Shown here: one piece after another, positions 37,022 through 48,984 of the stretch | Numbering within the stretch: position 1 is the first letter of the stretch | How the letters are laid out: each line of letters opens with the position of its first letter | Assembly: GCA_002914805.1 (NCBI GenBank) | Contig: JXTB01000168.1 | Location: 271,998-335,997 of the forward strand | DNA: 64,000 bases | Reading direction: 5' to 3' | Origin: Parasponia andersonii | Lineage: Eukaryota > Streptophyta > Magnoliopsida > Rosales > Cannabaceae | Notes under the pieces: model-generated | What the model saw: the letters and a program-made list of their open reading frames with translations, nothing else | Databases searched by the model: none | Told to the model about the DNA's origin: nothing | Translations under genes and position numbers: made by a program

Positions 37022-39562
37022 CTAACTCCCACGGTAAGTAGTGACCGAGAATGGAGAGAATAGCAGCGGAACATGAAAATGTTCCCGCTTCTGTGATTCT
37101 TTGATTTCAAACACAATAGACACATATGGAAAGAACCCTGATGGACAGTACTTACCCGTGTTGAAGCTTATCCTGTATATTCCTGGGCTCACAGAATCAA
37201 CTATGCTCATCAAGTGACCACTTCGCCCATCATTATCCGTGACTGAAGACCCTTGAATTGCCCAACCACCCCTGTCTGACTCCCCAAATACAGGACGAGG
37301 CTGAGGGCCCTTCCAAATCTCTAATTGTACCTCAATGCTGGCACCTGGAGATCCTCGAGAAACATCCAAGACATGGGTTGTAATTGGTGGACGTGTTCGA
37401 GTGGGATTTTGTTTTGTTTTCCCAGCCGAAGCTTCTGAAACAGTAGCAGTTAGATGCCCTCCAATAATGCTGACACGATCTTCTCGAGTTCAAATAAATA
37501 AATACATATATGAGGTGTCAACATGGGAAAGGGATGATCAAGTAACTGTTCTATGGGAGATACGAGATAGTGATCTATGAATAACAAACTCTGCTTTCTC
37601 ACAGATATCAGAATCAAACAGAAGCTGGTAAAGTATATGTCAAAACTGTCGTAAAGCCAATGATTAGGCAGTAGGATGTAAAGTGGTTCATAGACAAAAT
37701 CAGGATTAAAGAGGAAAATCAACTAGGAAAATTCCCCACCAAAAGGCAAAAAAGAAGAAGAAGAAGAAAGAATACAATCATACATCATTCCTACTGTTCT
37801 CTTTCACTAAAAGACTTTATGTGAACATCGAAAGCTGTGGCTAGTTCTCCGTGATTAATTTTTTCATAATCTTGTTGGTGTATGCCTAAAAGCTTGAACT
37901 TCATTCAAGCAATCAGTTGCAAGGATAAGCTTTAACCATTCACATAAGAGTTTGAGAAGCCTCACTTTATATGACAAGTGTAAACGATAACATGTTAATG
38001 GGTAGAAGCAGAGATCCAGTAATAACATATAGGACTCAAGAAGACGAATAAAAGATTAAAATCAACAGAAAATTTAAGGGACAAGAAAGACATTGAGAAG
38101 TTTCAATGCATATTAAACTAGATCAAAAGAAACAAAGTAAACATTCAAGCTGCATAAGTAACTCAGTTTACCCTCTGACTTTTCATATTTGAAATTGCAA
38201 AAGTGCTTTGAAGAAGAAACTAAGATACCTTCTACTTTCTTTGAGGCAGTACTTTCAGGATACTGATCGTCTTTTAAAGAAACTTTTGCTTTAGTTGAAA
38301 AGAGCTTTGCAAGACGCAGCTCTGTTATCTTCATCTGCTCCTCAGCTGCAATTTCAAACTCAACTATAGGCCTGTTCGGGTATCGTTTCTGCAAAAAACA
38401 GAGAAAAATTCAGTAAGTTTAGAATCTCATCATGTGTATTCTATAGCATCAGCTTCCTCAGCAATTACTTATTCAAAAATAACAGGCACTTCATTATCTG
38501 TTGCATATACTTTTTTCTTTTCTCCCCCCCCCCCCCCCTCTTAAAGAATTACAGTAGCCACACCAGAAAACAAAACAACCTAACTATAAACATAAAAATT
38601 CAGAAAATTTTTATGGGTTATCTATAAATACAAGCACCCCCTTAATTACCATTTCATCACCACAAACCAATCTAAGGTCACGTTCACTAATTCTTGGAAT
38701 AGAAATAAGGAACTATTTCACTTTCTCATCCATCAATGTGTTTATGTACACATTAAAAACACAAATTTTAGTGCATCTCCAAAATGATGAGTGAAATTGG
38801 GAAAACTCAATTTCTGGTTCCTTATCGTTCCTCTCTGAATCCTTTCATTACAGATTAGTAAGTATGCCTTATAATCGTAACTCAATCACTTAACGCTTTA
38901 AACATACAATGCCATTTGACAATATAGATGTACGAGTTAAACAACAACACCTTCAGTTCAGATAGAATTTCATCAGTGCTCCTCCCAGATGCACATATAA
39001 GAAATACGAAGCCAAACTTCTCCTTATAGCGAGCATTCCATTCGGATAGTTCCTATTAAAAAACAAAGTGAACCAGAATCAAGCAATGAAAAAGGCTTGT
39101 AAAACTCTTTGATCCGCATAACCCATATGACCAAAATCGAAAATTTGATTAGAAACCTGTAAGCTAGAACTCGTAGCAGTTGCTAAAGCAGTGGACTGCT
39201 CTCCCTTACTCCACCTGCAAAAAAGGACACCCCAATTTTACGAGAATTGTAGAAAATGGAAAACGACAAGAAGCCATGCATGTTTTGGGTTTTGGGTAAG
39301 TAAAATAACTCAACTGGGCACTGGTGGAGTGAGCTGAAGAAGAAGAAGAAGAAGAAGAAGAAGAAGAAGGAGGAGAGTGTCCGATCTGAGGATGAGCAGA
39401 GAAAGCTTGGAGCCAGGCATGGACATCGACCTTGTTGAACCAGACGTCTCGGGCGAGGGTGATGGCTTCGTGGAGAGAAGAGAAAGGAGAGGCCTTGGCC
39501 AATTCATGGGCGAATCTGGTGCTTCCGCAGCAAGCCAGCAAGTCTTCTTCCCCAAACTCCAT
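37022..39562 (-). CDS. TTL: Transthyretin-like S-allantoin synthase (OHCU decarboxylase / HIU hydrolase)
   Basis: Five exons on the minus strand (39562-39315, 39214-39157, 39052-38951, 38388-38229, 37482-37022) give 342 residues. The protein catalyses the last two steps from urate to S-allantoin: hydrolysis of 5-hydroxyisourate, then decarboxylation of OHCU. The N-terminal OHCU decarboxylase domain (about 1-175) has its catalytic His in SAHPQIG (H57). The C-terminal HIU hydrolase domain (about 220-342) begins at PPITTHVLDVSRG (H226), has HFHVPLL and ends in the signature YRGS. Between them, R192 to L200 (RVSIIGGHL) fits a PTS2 peroxisomal signal, as in Arabidopsis TTL. It sits at the start of the last exon, where alternative splicing is known to control targeting. 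Eleven serines (66-76) come from a GAA-type microsatellite. The last-exon acceptor is ambiguous by 3 nt (37482 or 37479). It is divergent from CHY1. Confidence 0.95.
38524..38538. repeat. Poly-C run in TTL intron 3
   Basis: Fifteen consecutive C on the + strand, hence a G15 run in the transcribed sense of TTL, between exons 3 and 4. Run length may be affected by sequencing error. Confidence 0.9.
39337..39369 (-). repeat. GAA/TTC microsatellite coding for poly-Ser in TTL
   Basis: About eleven AGA-type triplets read in the TTL frame as consecutive serines, placed in the first domain just after the catalytic HPQIG loop. The repeat is coding, so length changes by whole triplets keep frame. Confidence 0.9.
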
Positions 39563-39963
39563 TTTTGCTCCTTACTTTAGTTTCTCTATTTCTGCTTAAT
39601 TTATTTCTCTAATAAGAGAAAGATGAAATTTTCTGGGTTTGGTTTACAGTATCAACTTCAAGAATAATTAATGATAATGAAAATGTTTCTTCTTTCCTTT
39701 TTTTTTTTTAATTTAAAAAATCATTTTTTGTCGGACCACTTCTTCCAATATTCGTTTTTCTTTTTTCTTTTATTTGTTTAATAAAATAAACATGGCCGAA
39801 GGAACATAGAAATGGGCTCGAGTAGGCCATGGAATTGGGCCTAACGTTCGTGACTGTCAGCCCAATTAGTCCATGGGCTGAGCGGGGGCATTTGCTGACG
39901 TGACCCATTTGATATATCTCTCTCTCTCTCTCCTCTCTCTCTCTCTTCTCTCCGTCTCTCAGA

Positions 39964-39994
<31 letters not shown>

Positions 39995-40029
39995 AGGTTA
40001 CGGCAGCAGAGCAGAGGCCTGAGAGCAAA
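39563..40029. promoter_or_regulatory. Shared bidirectional promoter of TTL and CHY1
   Basis: Only 467 bp separate the two start codons, with the genes head to head. TGGGCY (site II) motifs lie at 39813-39818 (+), 39836-39841 (+), 39859-39864 (as AGCCCA) and 39874-39879 (+). A TGACGTGA bZIP-type site lies at 39896-39903. Site II motifs are known TCP targets in promoters of broadly expressed plant genes. The CHY1 side then has CT microsatellites (39917-39960) and an (AGA)n run (39964-39995) in what is likely its leader. No TATA box stands out. Confidence 0.7.
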
Positions 40030-43000
40030 ATGGCTTCCGATGAAGACCAGGTATGTCATTGATTTTAACTCCTTTCTTTCTTTCTTTCTTTTTCTTTGTT
40101 TGGTTCACATTTTGAGAATATCTGAGCATACCATATTTTCTTGAATTTTGGAAATTAGAATGTTATTATTAGTTGAAATTATCTGAAACTTTTAGTTGTT
40201 TTGTTTACTAAATCAGTAGACTTTAGGATGAATTTTATTATGAAGCTAAATTAGTATGATTTATTTTGATATTGTGTTGTGTTGTTGGTGTGGTGTGGTG
40301 TGTGAATTGTGATAGGTTTTGGTGGAAGAAAATCAATTTGTGAGGACTCTGATATTCAACAGGCCTAGACAGTTGAATGCTCTTTCATTTCCAATGGTAT
40401 CACCTTTTTTTTTTAATTTATTTTTTTTATTTTTTTATTTTTTTGGTAATATTTGTGGTCAGCTTTGTTAAGAAAGCAAATATTATTGACTTTGGAGTTT
40501 CAGGCTCAAAACATTACTGAATTCCAAAATATAAACTATGGTGATAAAATGGCTCAACCCATTTATGTTTTTGTTCTTGATTTGCTTAAGGCCATCATCT
40601 CTCTCTCTCTCTCTCTCTCTCGGGAGAGTTTAAAGTTTCAACTAGGTTGAGAAAATTTGACCAAAACGAAGTATAACAACTTCATTGATAAACAAGTTCA
40701 AAAATAAGTATAAATGAGTTCAGTTGCCAATGAACACATTAAATAGTATTACAACAGTATAGTACCAAATAGCGTAAGATCAAATTCTACCATATTTCAT
40801 TGTTTTTATATTCATTCATCTTCCTGTGAGTATTCTCACTATTCCGTTTATGTATGTTGTTGTTAGGCTGTGATTTTTGCAAGGTACTTGATAACTATCC
40901 TATATATATGTTAATCATTCTGATTGAATTAGCAAACTTTACGTACTTGACATTTATGGAATAATAATTCAACCAATTTATTATACTGTCTCTCTCTCTC
41001 TCTCTCTCACCTAGATTTCTAGGTTGTTGGAACTTTACCGTGCCTATGAGGAGGATTCAAATGTCAAATTGGTGATCGTCAAGGTACTTTACTTCTCATA
41101 TGGAAGACACTCTTATCTTTAAGTTGCCTTGTGGGGGGACAACAAAGGAATCCAATCGTCATAATTTGACCAATACTTATCATGAGTTAATGATTGAATT
41201 TTTTGGATTTTCCTATGTTTTAAGGGGAAAGGGAGAGCATTTTGTGCTGGTGGAGACGTTGCTGCTGTGGTTCGTGATATTAACGAAGGTATAGATTCCT
41301 GTTTTCCACCATGTCATTTCTAATTGCTAACATTGATTAGTGACCTATATCCCTGGGTCAGCTGGAGGTATCCTCTACTTTCATACCTTAAATTTTTTTA
41401 ATTTAGGTTCTTTGCCATTTTTGAGCCATTTCGCACTGGGAGGCTACAGAATCATTTATAAGCTGCAACCATTGTTAGTCATTCTAAATGGATCCCCACT
41501 TAATCAAACAATAAAATAGAACTACAATTTATTGGTTTGCTTTTAGGGGGAAAAAAATTCTAGAATTGACGTTTTATTGCTTCCATTTATATGATTTAGG
41601 TAAATGGAAATCAGGTGCAGAATTTTTTCGGAAGGAGTTTACCTTAAATTACTTGATAGCAACATTCAGTAAACCACAGGTGAGTCAATTGTCAATTTAA
41701 GTGAGAGAGCATGATAAGTTTTGGAACCATTGTTTTATCTGAGGTATCTTTGATCTGCTTTGTATTATTTATGTGGATGTTTATAATTTATCTGACTCTT
41801 AGCATGGAAACATCATTTGAGGTTTCAATTTTCCATGGAATTGTTATGGGAGGTGGAGCTGGAGCTTCAATACATGGTAGATTCCGAGTCGCAACAGAAA
41901 ATTCGGTATATCTCGAACTTATTTATTGGTTTTGGATGCACCTTGGCAATAAGATATCCTGCGGTAATTTTCTTTGAGTAAGCATGTAAAGGATACTATA
42001 GATAAGATCATAAGGATAGCGTTAAAGTGAGGGAAATTTAATATTGTGAAGAATCTGGGAACTTTGTGAATGGCAGCAGGAACCTAAGTCCATTATTGTA
42101 ATATGATTTCTCTGCCTTGGGCATGAAATTATTAATTTTCAGCTAATATAATTTGTGAGTCAGACAACTTTTCCAACTAATAGTTTTTTTACTTGATTTT
42201 AAGATTTCATTTCTCCAGTTTTTTTTTTTTATTTTTTAATATTTTTTACAGAACTAATAAAGAAAAGGAAAGAAAGAAGAAGTTAAATTAACTTTTATCA
42301 TATCTTTGTACTGTAAAAGACCTATTTTTCTCTTGGTGACCTAGGTTATACATATTTGAAATTCAATCTTGAAATCGTGGCAATTCAATCATTTATGAGT
42401 ATTTGAGCCTCGACTGAGAATCTTCAAAGTTTACCCTTGTAGGTATTTGCTATGCCAGAAACAGCTTTGGGACTCTTTCCAGATGTGGGTGCCTCGTATT
42501 TCTTGTCAAGACTTCCTGGATTCTTTGGTAATGGCAGTGATATCCTTGATTTATCATTCACATTTTTAAAAAAATAAAAATTAAAAATGTTTTCTAGCAA
42601 TCATTCCCCTTCTGTTTACTTTGTTTTATTTTATGTAGTGAAGTTAATATTATGTGTGAACCCAAGTACTGCAAGTATACTGAGGACATGTTTGCTGATT
42701 TCTCCTCCTTTCTATTTATTTATTTGTTATTTTGTTTGGATTGTAAAAATGTATAACCAGTGGCAAGTAGTCCTTTTCCCTCCTTGAGTTTTCATATCTG
42801 CTATCTTTATTCATGTTTCTTGAATGTTGATTCCTGTTATTGATACTGAACTTGTTGATCTAAACTACAATATATTTTAGCTGGTATTTTTAACTTTGAA
42901 TTTTGATCTATTCATAATTTATGTAAACTTTGCAGGAGAATATTGTGGTTTAACTGGTGCTAGATTGGACGGTGCGGAAATGCTTGCTTGTGGTCTTGCA

Positions 43001-44983
43001 ACTCACTTTGTCCCGTCAACAGTATGCTACTTCCTTTTACTGTTTGATATCAGTATGTCCCAATGCTTGTATTGAACATAAAGATAAAAGTCTCTGCTGT
43101 TGAATCTAGTCATTGATTATTAAAAAAAGGTTTTTTAAGATTTTTATGTGATTTATTTATTTTTTTGTGTCTATTATTAATGGACAGAGACTATCCTTGT
43201 TAGAAGCAGCTCTCTGCAAGGGAGATTCAAGTGATCCGGCCATCATTTCAGAAATAATTGATAAATACTCCCAGCGACCTCATCTGAAAGAGAAAAGTGC
43301 TTATCTTCGGTCAGTGTCTATATTATAATATTTTTATTGGGAAATTCTAGTATATAAAGGGCAAAAACCCTCCTACACATAAGAGATGTGTAGTATTTTT
43401 TCTAATCGGATGGCTTATAAAAGATCTATTTTTAAAAAACTATGTTCACTACCACATAATAACATATCTTATAGCCTTCCTAATTTTAAAAAAAAAATCT
43501 TAAAAATTAGAAAAAATATAGGATATGTTATTGTGTGGTAGTGAACATATTATATAATTTATTTTTAAAAAAATAGATCTTTTATAAGCCGTCTGATTAG
43601 AAAAAATACTCCTCTTACACGTAGGAGGGTTTTTGCTCCTCCTACACTAGAACTCCCCTATTTTTATTAGTCTGTACCGGTTCCACACTCTATTTTGTTA
43701 AGTAAAGAATCTGTGTCCTGGGTAGTGAACTAGAGATATTTGCATGGGCAATGCAACCATGCTGAATTGGATAAATCATATTGTCATACTATTATGATGT
43801 GCTTAAGATCTTGTATCATTACCTCTTTTAGTAAGTAGTGAAGCAATTATTGAAAAGTTTGCAGTACAATAAGCAGTACCTATTTTTGATTCCTCATGGG
43901 TTCATTTTTAGCAATATGCTTGAGGCATTGTCATATTTTCTGTTTCTCTGGTGTTGTATGAAGCTTGCCATGTTTATTGTTGGGCTGCTAATTAACAGCT
44001 TAAATCTTTTTGGACAATCAGTTACTCTTGCTTGCTAAATGCTTCTATTACCAGACAACACATGTTTGTAGAGAATATGTCTTTGTTCTTTGAATGTCTA
44101 TTGATATATTTTGGATCCCTATTTCATGGGTTGGTTGGATACAGGCTAGATGTAATTGATAAGTGCTTTTCTCGAAGAACAGTGGAAGAAATATTATCTG
44201 CCCTAGTAAGTCAATATCCATGTTAACATAGTCAAAGAATTAGTTTGTGGTTTCTGACAGTTCTTGCTTTGACAATACTGATTTATCTCACTTGATGGGA
44301 TACTTACGGTTTACCTAATGGTTCTTATTGAAGGAGGAGGAGGCTATGAATAAGCCGGATGATTGGATTTCTGCAACCATTCAAACACTGAGAAAGGCAT
44401 CCCCAATGAGTTTGAAAATTACTCTAAGATCGGTATACAAACTACTGCACGCTCATGCATTGAATGTTATGATTTGGTTTTAATTTTGTTGCTTCTATTC
44501 CAGATCAGAGAAGGAAGGCTCCAGGGTGTTGGTCAATGTCTCGTGCGTGAGTTTAGAATGGTTTGTCATGTGATGCAAGGACAAGTCAGCAAGGATTTTG
44601 TTGAGGTTGTCTGCTGTCTTTTGTTGTTTCAGTCTTCCTTACTCATCTCCCTTATAGATGATATAAACCTTAAATCTTTTAATGCAGGGTTGCAGAGCTC
44701 TATTGTTGGACAAGGATAAAAACCCCAAGGTAAACAGGCATCATCTTTTTGTATTTTCGGCATGTAGAATATAGGTTCTTTGATTAGTTACCTAATTTGG
44801 ACCAATTTCTTCTCTCGTATCATTCTCTATGGTTTTTGTGTTCAGTGGAAGCCTTCTAAAGTTGAGCTCATCAGTGATGATATGGTCAATCGATACTTCT
44901 CAAAGGTGGACGATGAAGAATGGGAAGAACTAAAGCTGCCTGCAAGATCCAACTTGCCAGTATTTGCCATTGCGAAGCTTTAG
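40030..44983 (+). CDS. CHY1: 3-hydroxyisobutyryl-CoA hydrolase, CHY1 type, peroxisomal
   Basis: Fourteen exons give 377 residues, with all junctions in frame: 40030-40050, 40316-40396, 41015-41083, 41225-41288, 41600-41679, 41822-41905, 42443-42527, 42936-43021, 43188-43309, 44145-44205, 44334-44432, 44504-44605, 44688-44729 and 44846-44983. The enzyme is a crotonase-fold thioesterase of valine breakdown that releases 3-hydroxyisobutyrate from its CoA ester. In Arabidopsis, CHY1 also affects peroxisomal beta-oxidation and cold and auxin-precursor responses. Visible family features are [21 protein letters not shown] (61-70), [14 protein letters not shown] for the oxyanion hole, and [12 protein letters not shown] with the catalytic acids E139 and D147. 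The C-terminus is AKL, a PTS1 signal. Length and intron-rich layout match CHY1 (378 residues in Arabidopsis). Intron 9 carries a MITE. It shares its promoter region with TTL. Confidence 0.96.
43339..43658. mobile_element. Foldback MITE in CHY1 intron 9
   Basis: A 320-bp element flanked by exact 10-bp direct repeats TATTTTTATT (43329-43338 and 43659-43668). Its arms are inverted repeats of about 130-140 bp. GGGAAATTCTAGTATA on the left pairs with the complement of the right end, GGGGAGTTCTAGTGTA. Inner words such as GCTTATAAAAGATCTATTTT and GTTCACTACCACA are mirrored. A 9-10 bp target duplication with long terminal inverted repeats fits a Mutator-type MITE. It lies more than 480 bp from the exon 10 acceptor and leaves the exons intact. 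Confidence 0.9.
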
Positions 44984-46414
44984 AGTTCTTTATGGTACTA
45001 TATCCTGCTCAACGGGACCTTTTAGTAACCTTGACAATCTACATGAGCTGTGGGGTTCAGACACTGATTATGCAAACCCCATTTCATATTTACGAATGAG
45101 ATGTAAGTCAATCGTATCAGGTATTCCATGGATGTCCACATTTAATAAAATGAGTGACCTAGGTTACTGCTCAGGGGAGATAAAATATAGAAAACATGGC
45201 TAAATCTAAATCATGGCAATTAAATAAGTTGTATTTCTTATGATGTATATCATAGGAGGCTTTCATTTTGATAAAGTTATGATGGGTTCTTGGAGGAGAC
45301 TGGTTGCCAGGATCGTAAAGACAAAACCCATTATACTTTGTAGATTACATCACTATACTCTGTACACGCCGGTAGATTAGACTCTGGGCTTCACGTATAA
45401 TTTGGAAAATCTTTTTGGAATCCAGATAAACTTATGTATAAACTTGTTCATTCCAAACTTCAGGCTGTTATATTTGTTATTTTTCAAATTTCAATGAAAT
45501 TTATACATAATTGTCCTATCTTCAGGCTTATATGTTGTTAATGAAAAGAGAACTTCTTTATTTGGTTTAATCTGTAAATGTAGACAATTAATTTGAGCCA
45601 TGTTAAATCTTTTTTGTCAGTGTATTTCTCATATGATTGTGAAGTTATAATATGGATTTGAATCAGTACGTAATTCTAACACATAATTACACACTCGTAA
45701 AGTGCCTGAGTATGAGCTTCATGTGATAAATTATTGACTGGTGATGAAAAAAAAGCACTCTTCACTTAATAGCCAGCCTGCTATTTTTCAAACTACAATT
45801 AAATCAATTCAAACATGTTTTAGAAATAGTAAAAATCGATGGACTTCCTTTTTTTGGCATTTCCATATTTCAGGCAGCAAGTCTACAAGGGGGAAGAAAA
45901 ATGCACTAGTAAACCAAGATAACTTTTGGCATCATTACTTCTTTCAAAGAATTACTCTTTTAGCAAGGACATTATTTATTCCTTCGGTAACTTGGTAGAC
46001 TTTTCATCTAAACAAAATACTTTTAAATGTGTAAGATTAGTACTATGTTATGATACCAAAAATAATAATAATAATAATAAGAAAAAAAGAAGATAATATT
46101 CTACGATTTCTAGTATAAAATCGTTTTTAAAAATTAATTGTTTTTTTGTTATCTTCGTTGTAAAACTAAAATGAAATATAAAACAAATTGTACAAAAGAA
46201 TAAATAAAAGAGACACATGAGATATAGAAAAAATATTTTTCCTTATTATGCACTTGTTCTTGGTTTACAATCTCTCTTTCTATATATAGAGCTGTTGGCT
46301 ACAATGTTTAAATTCATAATAAAGTGCAAGAATCGAATGGATGGAAGTTGCAATAACAAAAATTTGTGGTTACACATTAGTACAGAATGAAGGTTACAAA
46401 ATATGAAATATATA
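44984..46414. other. CHY1 3' region and intergenic DNA
   Basis: The first few hundred bases are likely CHY1 3' untranslated DNA. Nothing else recognisable. Confidence 0.4.
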
Positions 46415-46466
46415 ATATTAAAATGGAAGGTATGGTGTGTATATTAAAATGGAAGGTATGGTGTGT
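46415..46466. repeat. Exact 26-bp tandem duplication
   Basis: A unit beginning ATATTAAAATGGAAGGTATG occurs twice head to tail, identical over 26 bp. Confidence 0.95.
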
Positions 46467-46527
46467 AAACATTGAGGATTTCAGAAAGAAACAACATTGA
46501 TTATGTTTCATCCAAAAAAACAAAAAA

Positions 46528-46751
46528 TCACTGATTATTATTTATGTTTATGACAATCTTTTTTTTTTTTTTTCTTTATGTAGAATCCGTGGGCTTTTTC
46601 TATATGGAGATTGTTCTTCGGGGGTGACCTAAATATTTTAATCACTGATTATTATTTATGTTTGTGACAATCTTTTTTTTTTTTCTTTTTGTAGAATCCG
46701 TGGGCCTTTTCTATATGGAGATTGTTCTTCGGGGGTATCTAAATATTTAAC
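46528..46751. repeat. Tandem duplication of ~114 bp
   Basis: Two near-identical units start at 46528 and 46642 with TCACTGATTATTATTTATGT. Both contain GTAGAATCCGTGGGC and ATGGAGATTGTTCTTCGGGG. They differ mainly in T-run length and a few substitutions, so the event is fairly recent. No coding content seen. Confidence 0.95.
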
Positions 46752-48984
46752 TTCTTGTTATTTTATTTAGTATTTAGGTTGTAGGATTTGGGCTCAATAT
46801 ATTTTTTTTCATTATATTGTCCTAGGAAAGAAGGGGTTTTACGCATGTTAGTTTGAATCTGACTTAACTATAAGTGCTGCATTAGTATTTGGTTTTCTTA
46901 CTTTTTTCTTGATTAGCATATGCACCGTTACATGTTGTCAATCATGGCACAATTTATGAGTAATAGACCAGGGCTAGCTCAAGTACTTTTGGAGCCGAAC
47001 GAGAGTCTTCTTAAAAGTTAAAAAAAAAAAAAAGAAATTATTTGTTAGAATGATTTATTGAAGCATAACGTTAGGTTAGGTGTACCAAAATTTTTATCAA
47101 GCTTTTAATATCAATATATGTGTCATGTGAGTTGGTTCTATTTAATTAGTGTATTAAAACTTATCACAAATAAGTTAATCATATTCACTAATTGAATATT
47201 GCCAACTTACATACTACATGTGTTGGTATTAAAAATTTGATAAAAATTTTGGTACAAATAGTATTATCTTTATTGAAATACTCTCATTTTACATCAACAA
47301 GATAATAAAATTTTAATACAAAAAAAAGACTCATTATACCATAAATGTTTACTATTTTGTAATTGAATCAAAATTCCTATTTTTTTCTTAAACTCGAATT
47401 GGTTTCTCGTATCAATATGGAAATTTTCAAATAGACATATCAATTCTTTCTTTCTTTTTTTAAATCTTTTTGGCTTGAAAGAAAAATATATTCTAATTGC
47501 TTAGATATAAAAGCAAATTAACTTAGTACAAAAAAAAAAAACAGTATAAGAAAATAAAATAGTTAATGTGAAATTCAAGAAAAAAATATTTCTCAAATAG
47601 TTAATAAAAAAAGGAGTGAAAAAGAAACACATAACTTGAAAATCTACTACAACCAATCAAACGAGCAACAATTAATAGTTTCTTCAAATCAAACTCCTCT
47701 AGTAACTTTTTTTAATCTCTATTTCTAGTGTTTGTTTTTTAAAAAAAAAAAAATTTTTGAGAACTTTGCAACCAAAAGAAAAAACGAAACTATCAGAGAG
47801 AGCATATGAGAAGGAAAGCAAATTCGAGTATTTTTTTTTCCTTTTTTGCAAAGTATAATGGAGAATATGTATGTATATTTTTATCTACGTAAAGAAAAAA
47901 AAATGGTTTGTACATTGAAAAAAAAAATTGATAGTGAGAAAAAAGAAAATTTGTCGATTCCAATTATTTAGTTAACATATTAAGATATATCAAGAAAATA
48001 AATTTTGAGAAAAAAGTAATTTTAGAAATATAAAAAGATAAATGCATAATTAGAATATTTAATTGCATTGAAGTTTGACAAAAAAAAATTATTTGATTTT
48101 TGAAATTTAAACAGAAAATAGAGATATACTATTAATTTTTTCCTTTTTGAGGGTTTTGTTTTTTCCTTTTTGGTTAAAACCTTAATATAAAATTAAAAAA
48201 TATTATAAGAGAAATATTACCAAAAAACGAATTTTTAGGAGCCTAACTCACCTGTACCTCCGGCTGACATTATAATAGACATATCTCGATGCTTTCTAAG
48301 TGTCAAGATAAAAGACTTCAAGAAAAGTTCGAACTAATTCTTCTAACTTTCTTTTCCATAAAGGAGCTTTAGATGGGACGTGGATGGGTTTCTATTAGAT
48401 TCCAATATTAACACTTTTTTTTTTCCTTTGAAGGGTACTGACCCATTCCAAGTATTCCAACATAGCTCAATGCTTTCTAGGAGTTTCCCACTTTCACTCT
48501 ATCCCGATTGATTCTAGCTAATCAGTTTAACATAATCATTACTTAATTAATTAATTCTAATCATACGTTACGGAGTTACAACAAAACAATGTTTATATCT
48601 ATTTGATCTATATACTATTCTCAATTTTTCGTGAAAGAGTTGCAAATCATCATTCTCAAACTACTATGGTTTCGTATTTGGTTATACAATGGTTATGTAT
48701 AAGAATATATTTATTTATTTATTTATATTTTGTCAAAATTACTTTTAAGAAAATAGTTTTGTATAATACAATAATATCTAATTTAAAATATATATATAAA
48801 TTTTAATTTTTGCAAAATATAATATCTATATTGTTTGTTTTTTTTAAAAAAGATATCAATTTATATTATTATCAACTTAGTGACTGTAATTAACTCATTA
48901 ATGAGTATTTACATCAAATACAGATATAATATGAAAGAATATTTTCTAACTATTTTATAACTAGTCGTTATATTAATATTACAT
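46752..48984. other. AT-rich intergenic region, no gene seen
   Basis: Only A/T runs and degenerate DNA; no coding sequence recognised. Confidence 0.4.

Noticed and set aside
39841..40059. Antisense frames with poly-Phe or poly-Ser in the TTL/CHY1 spacer
   Set aside because: They arise from the CT and AGA microsatellites in the CHY1 leader and overlap the shared promoter.
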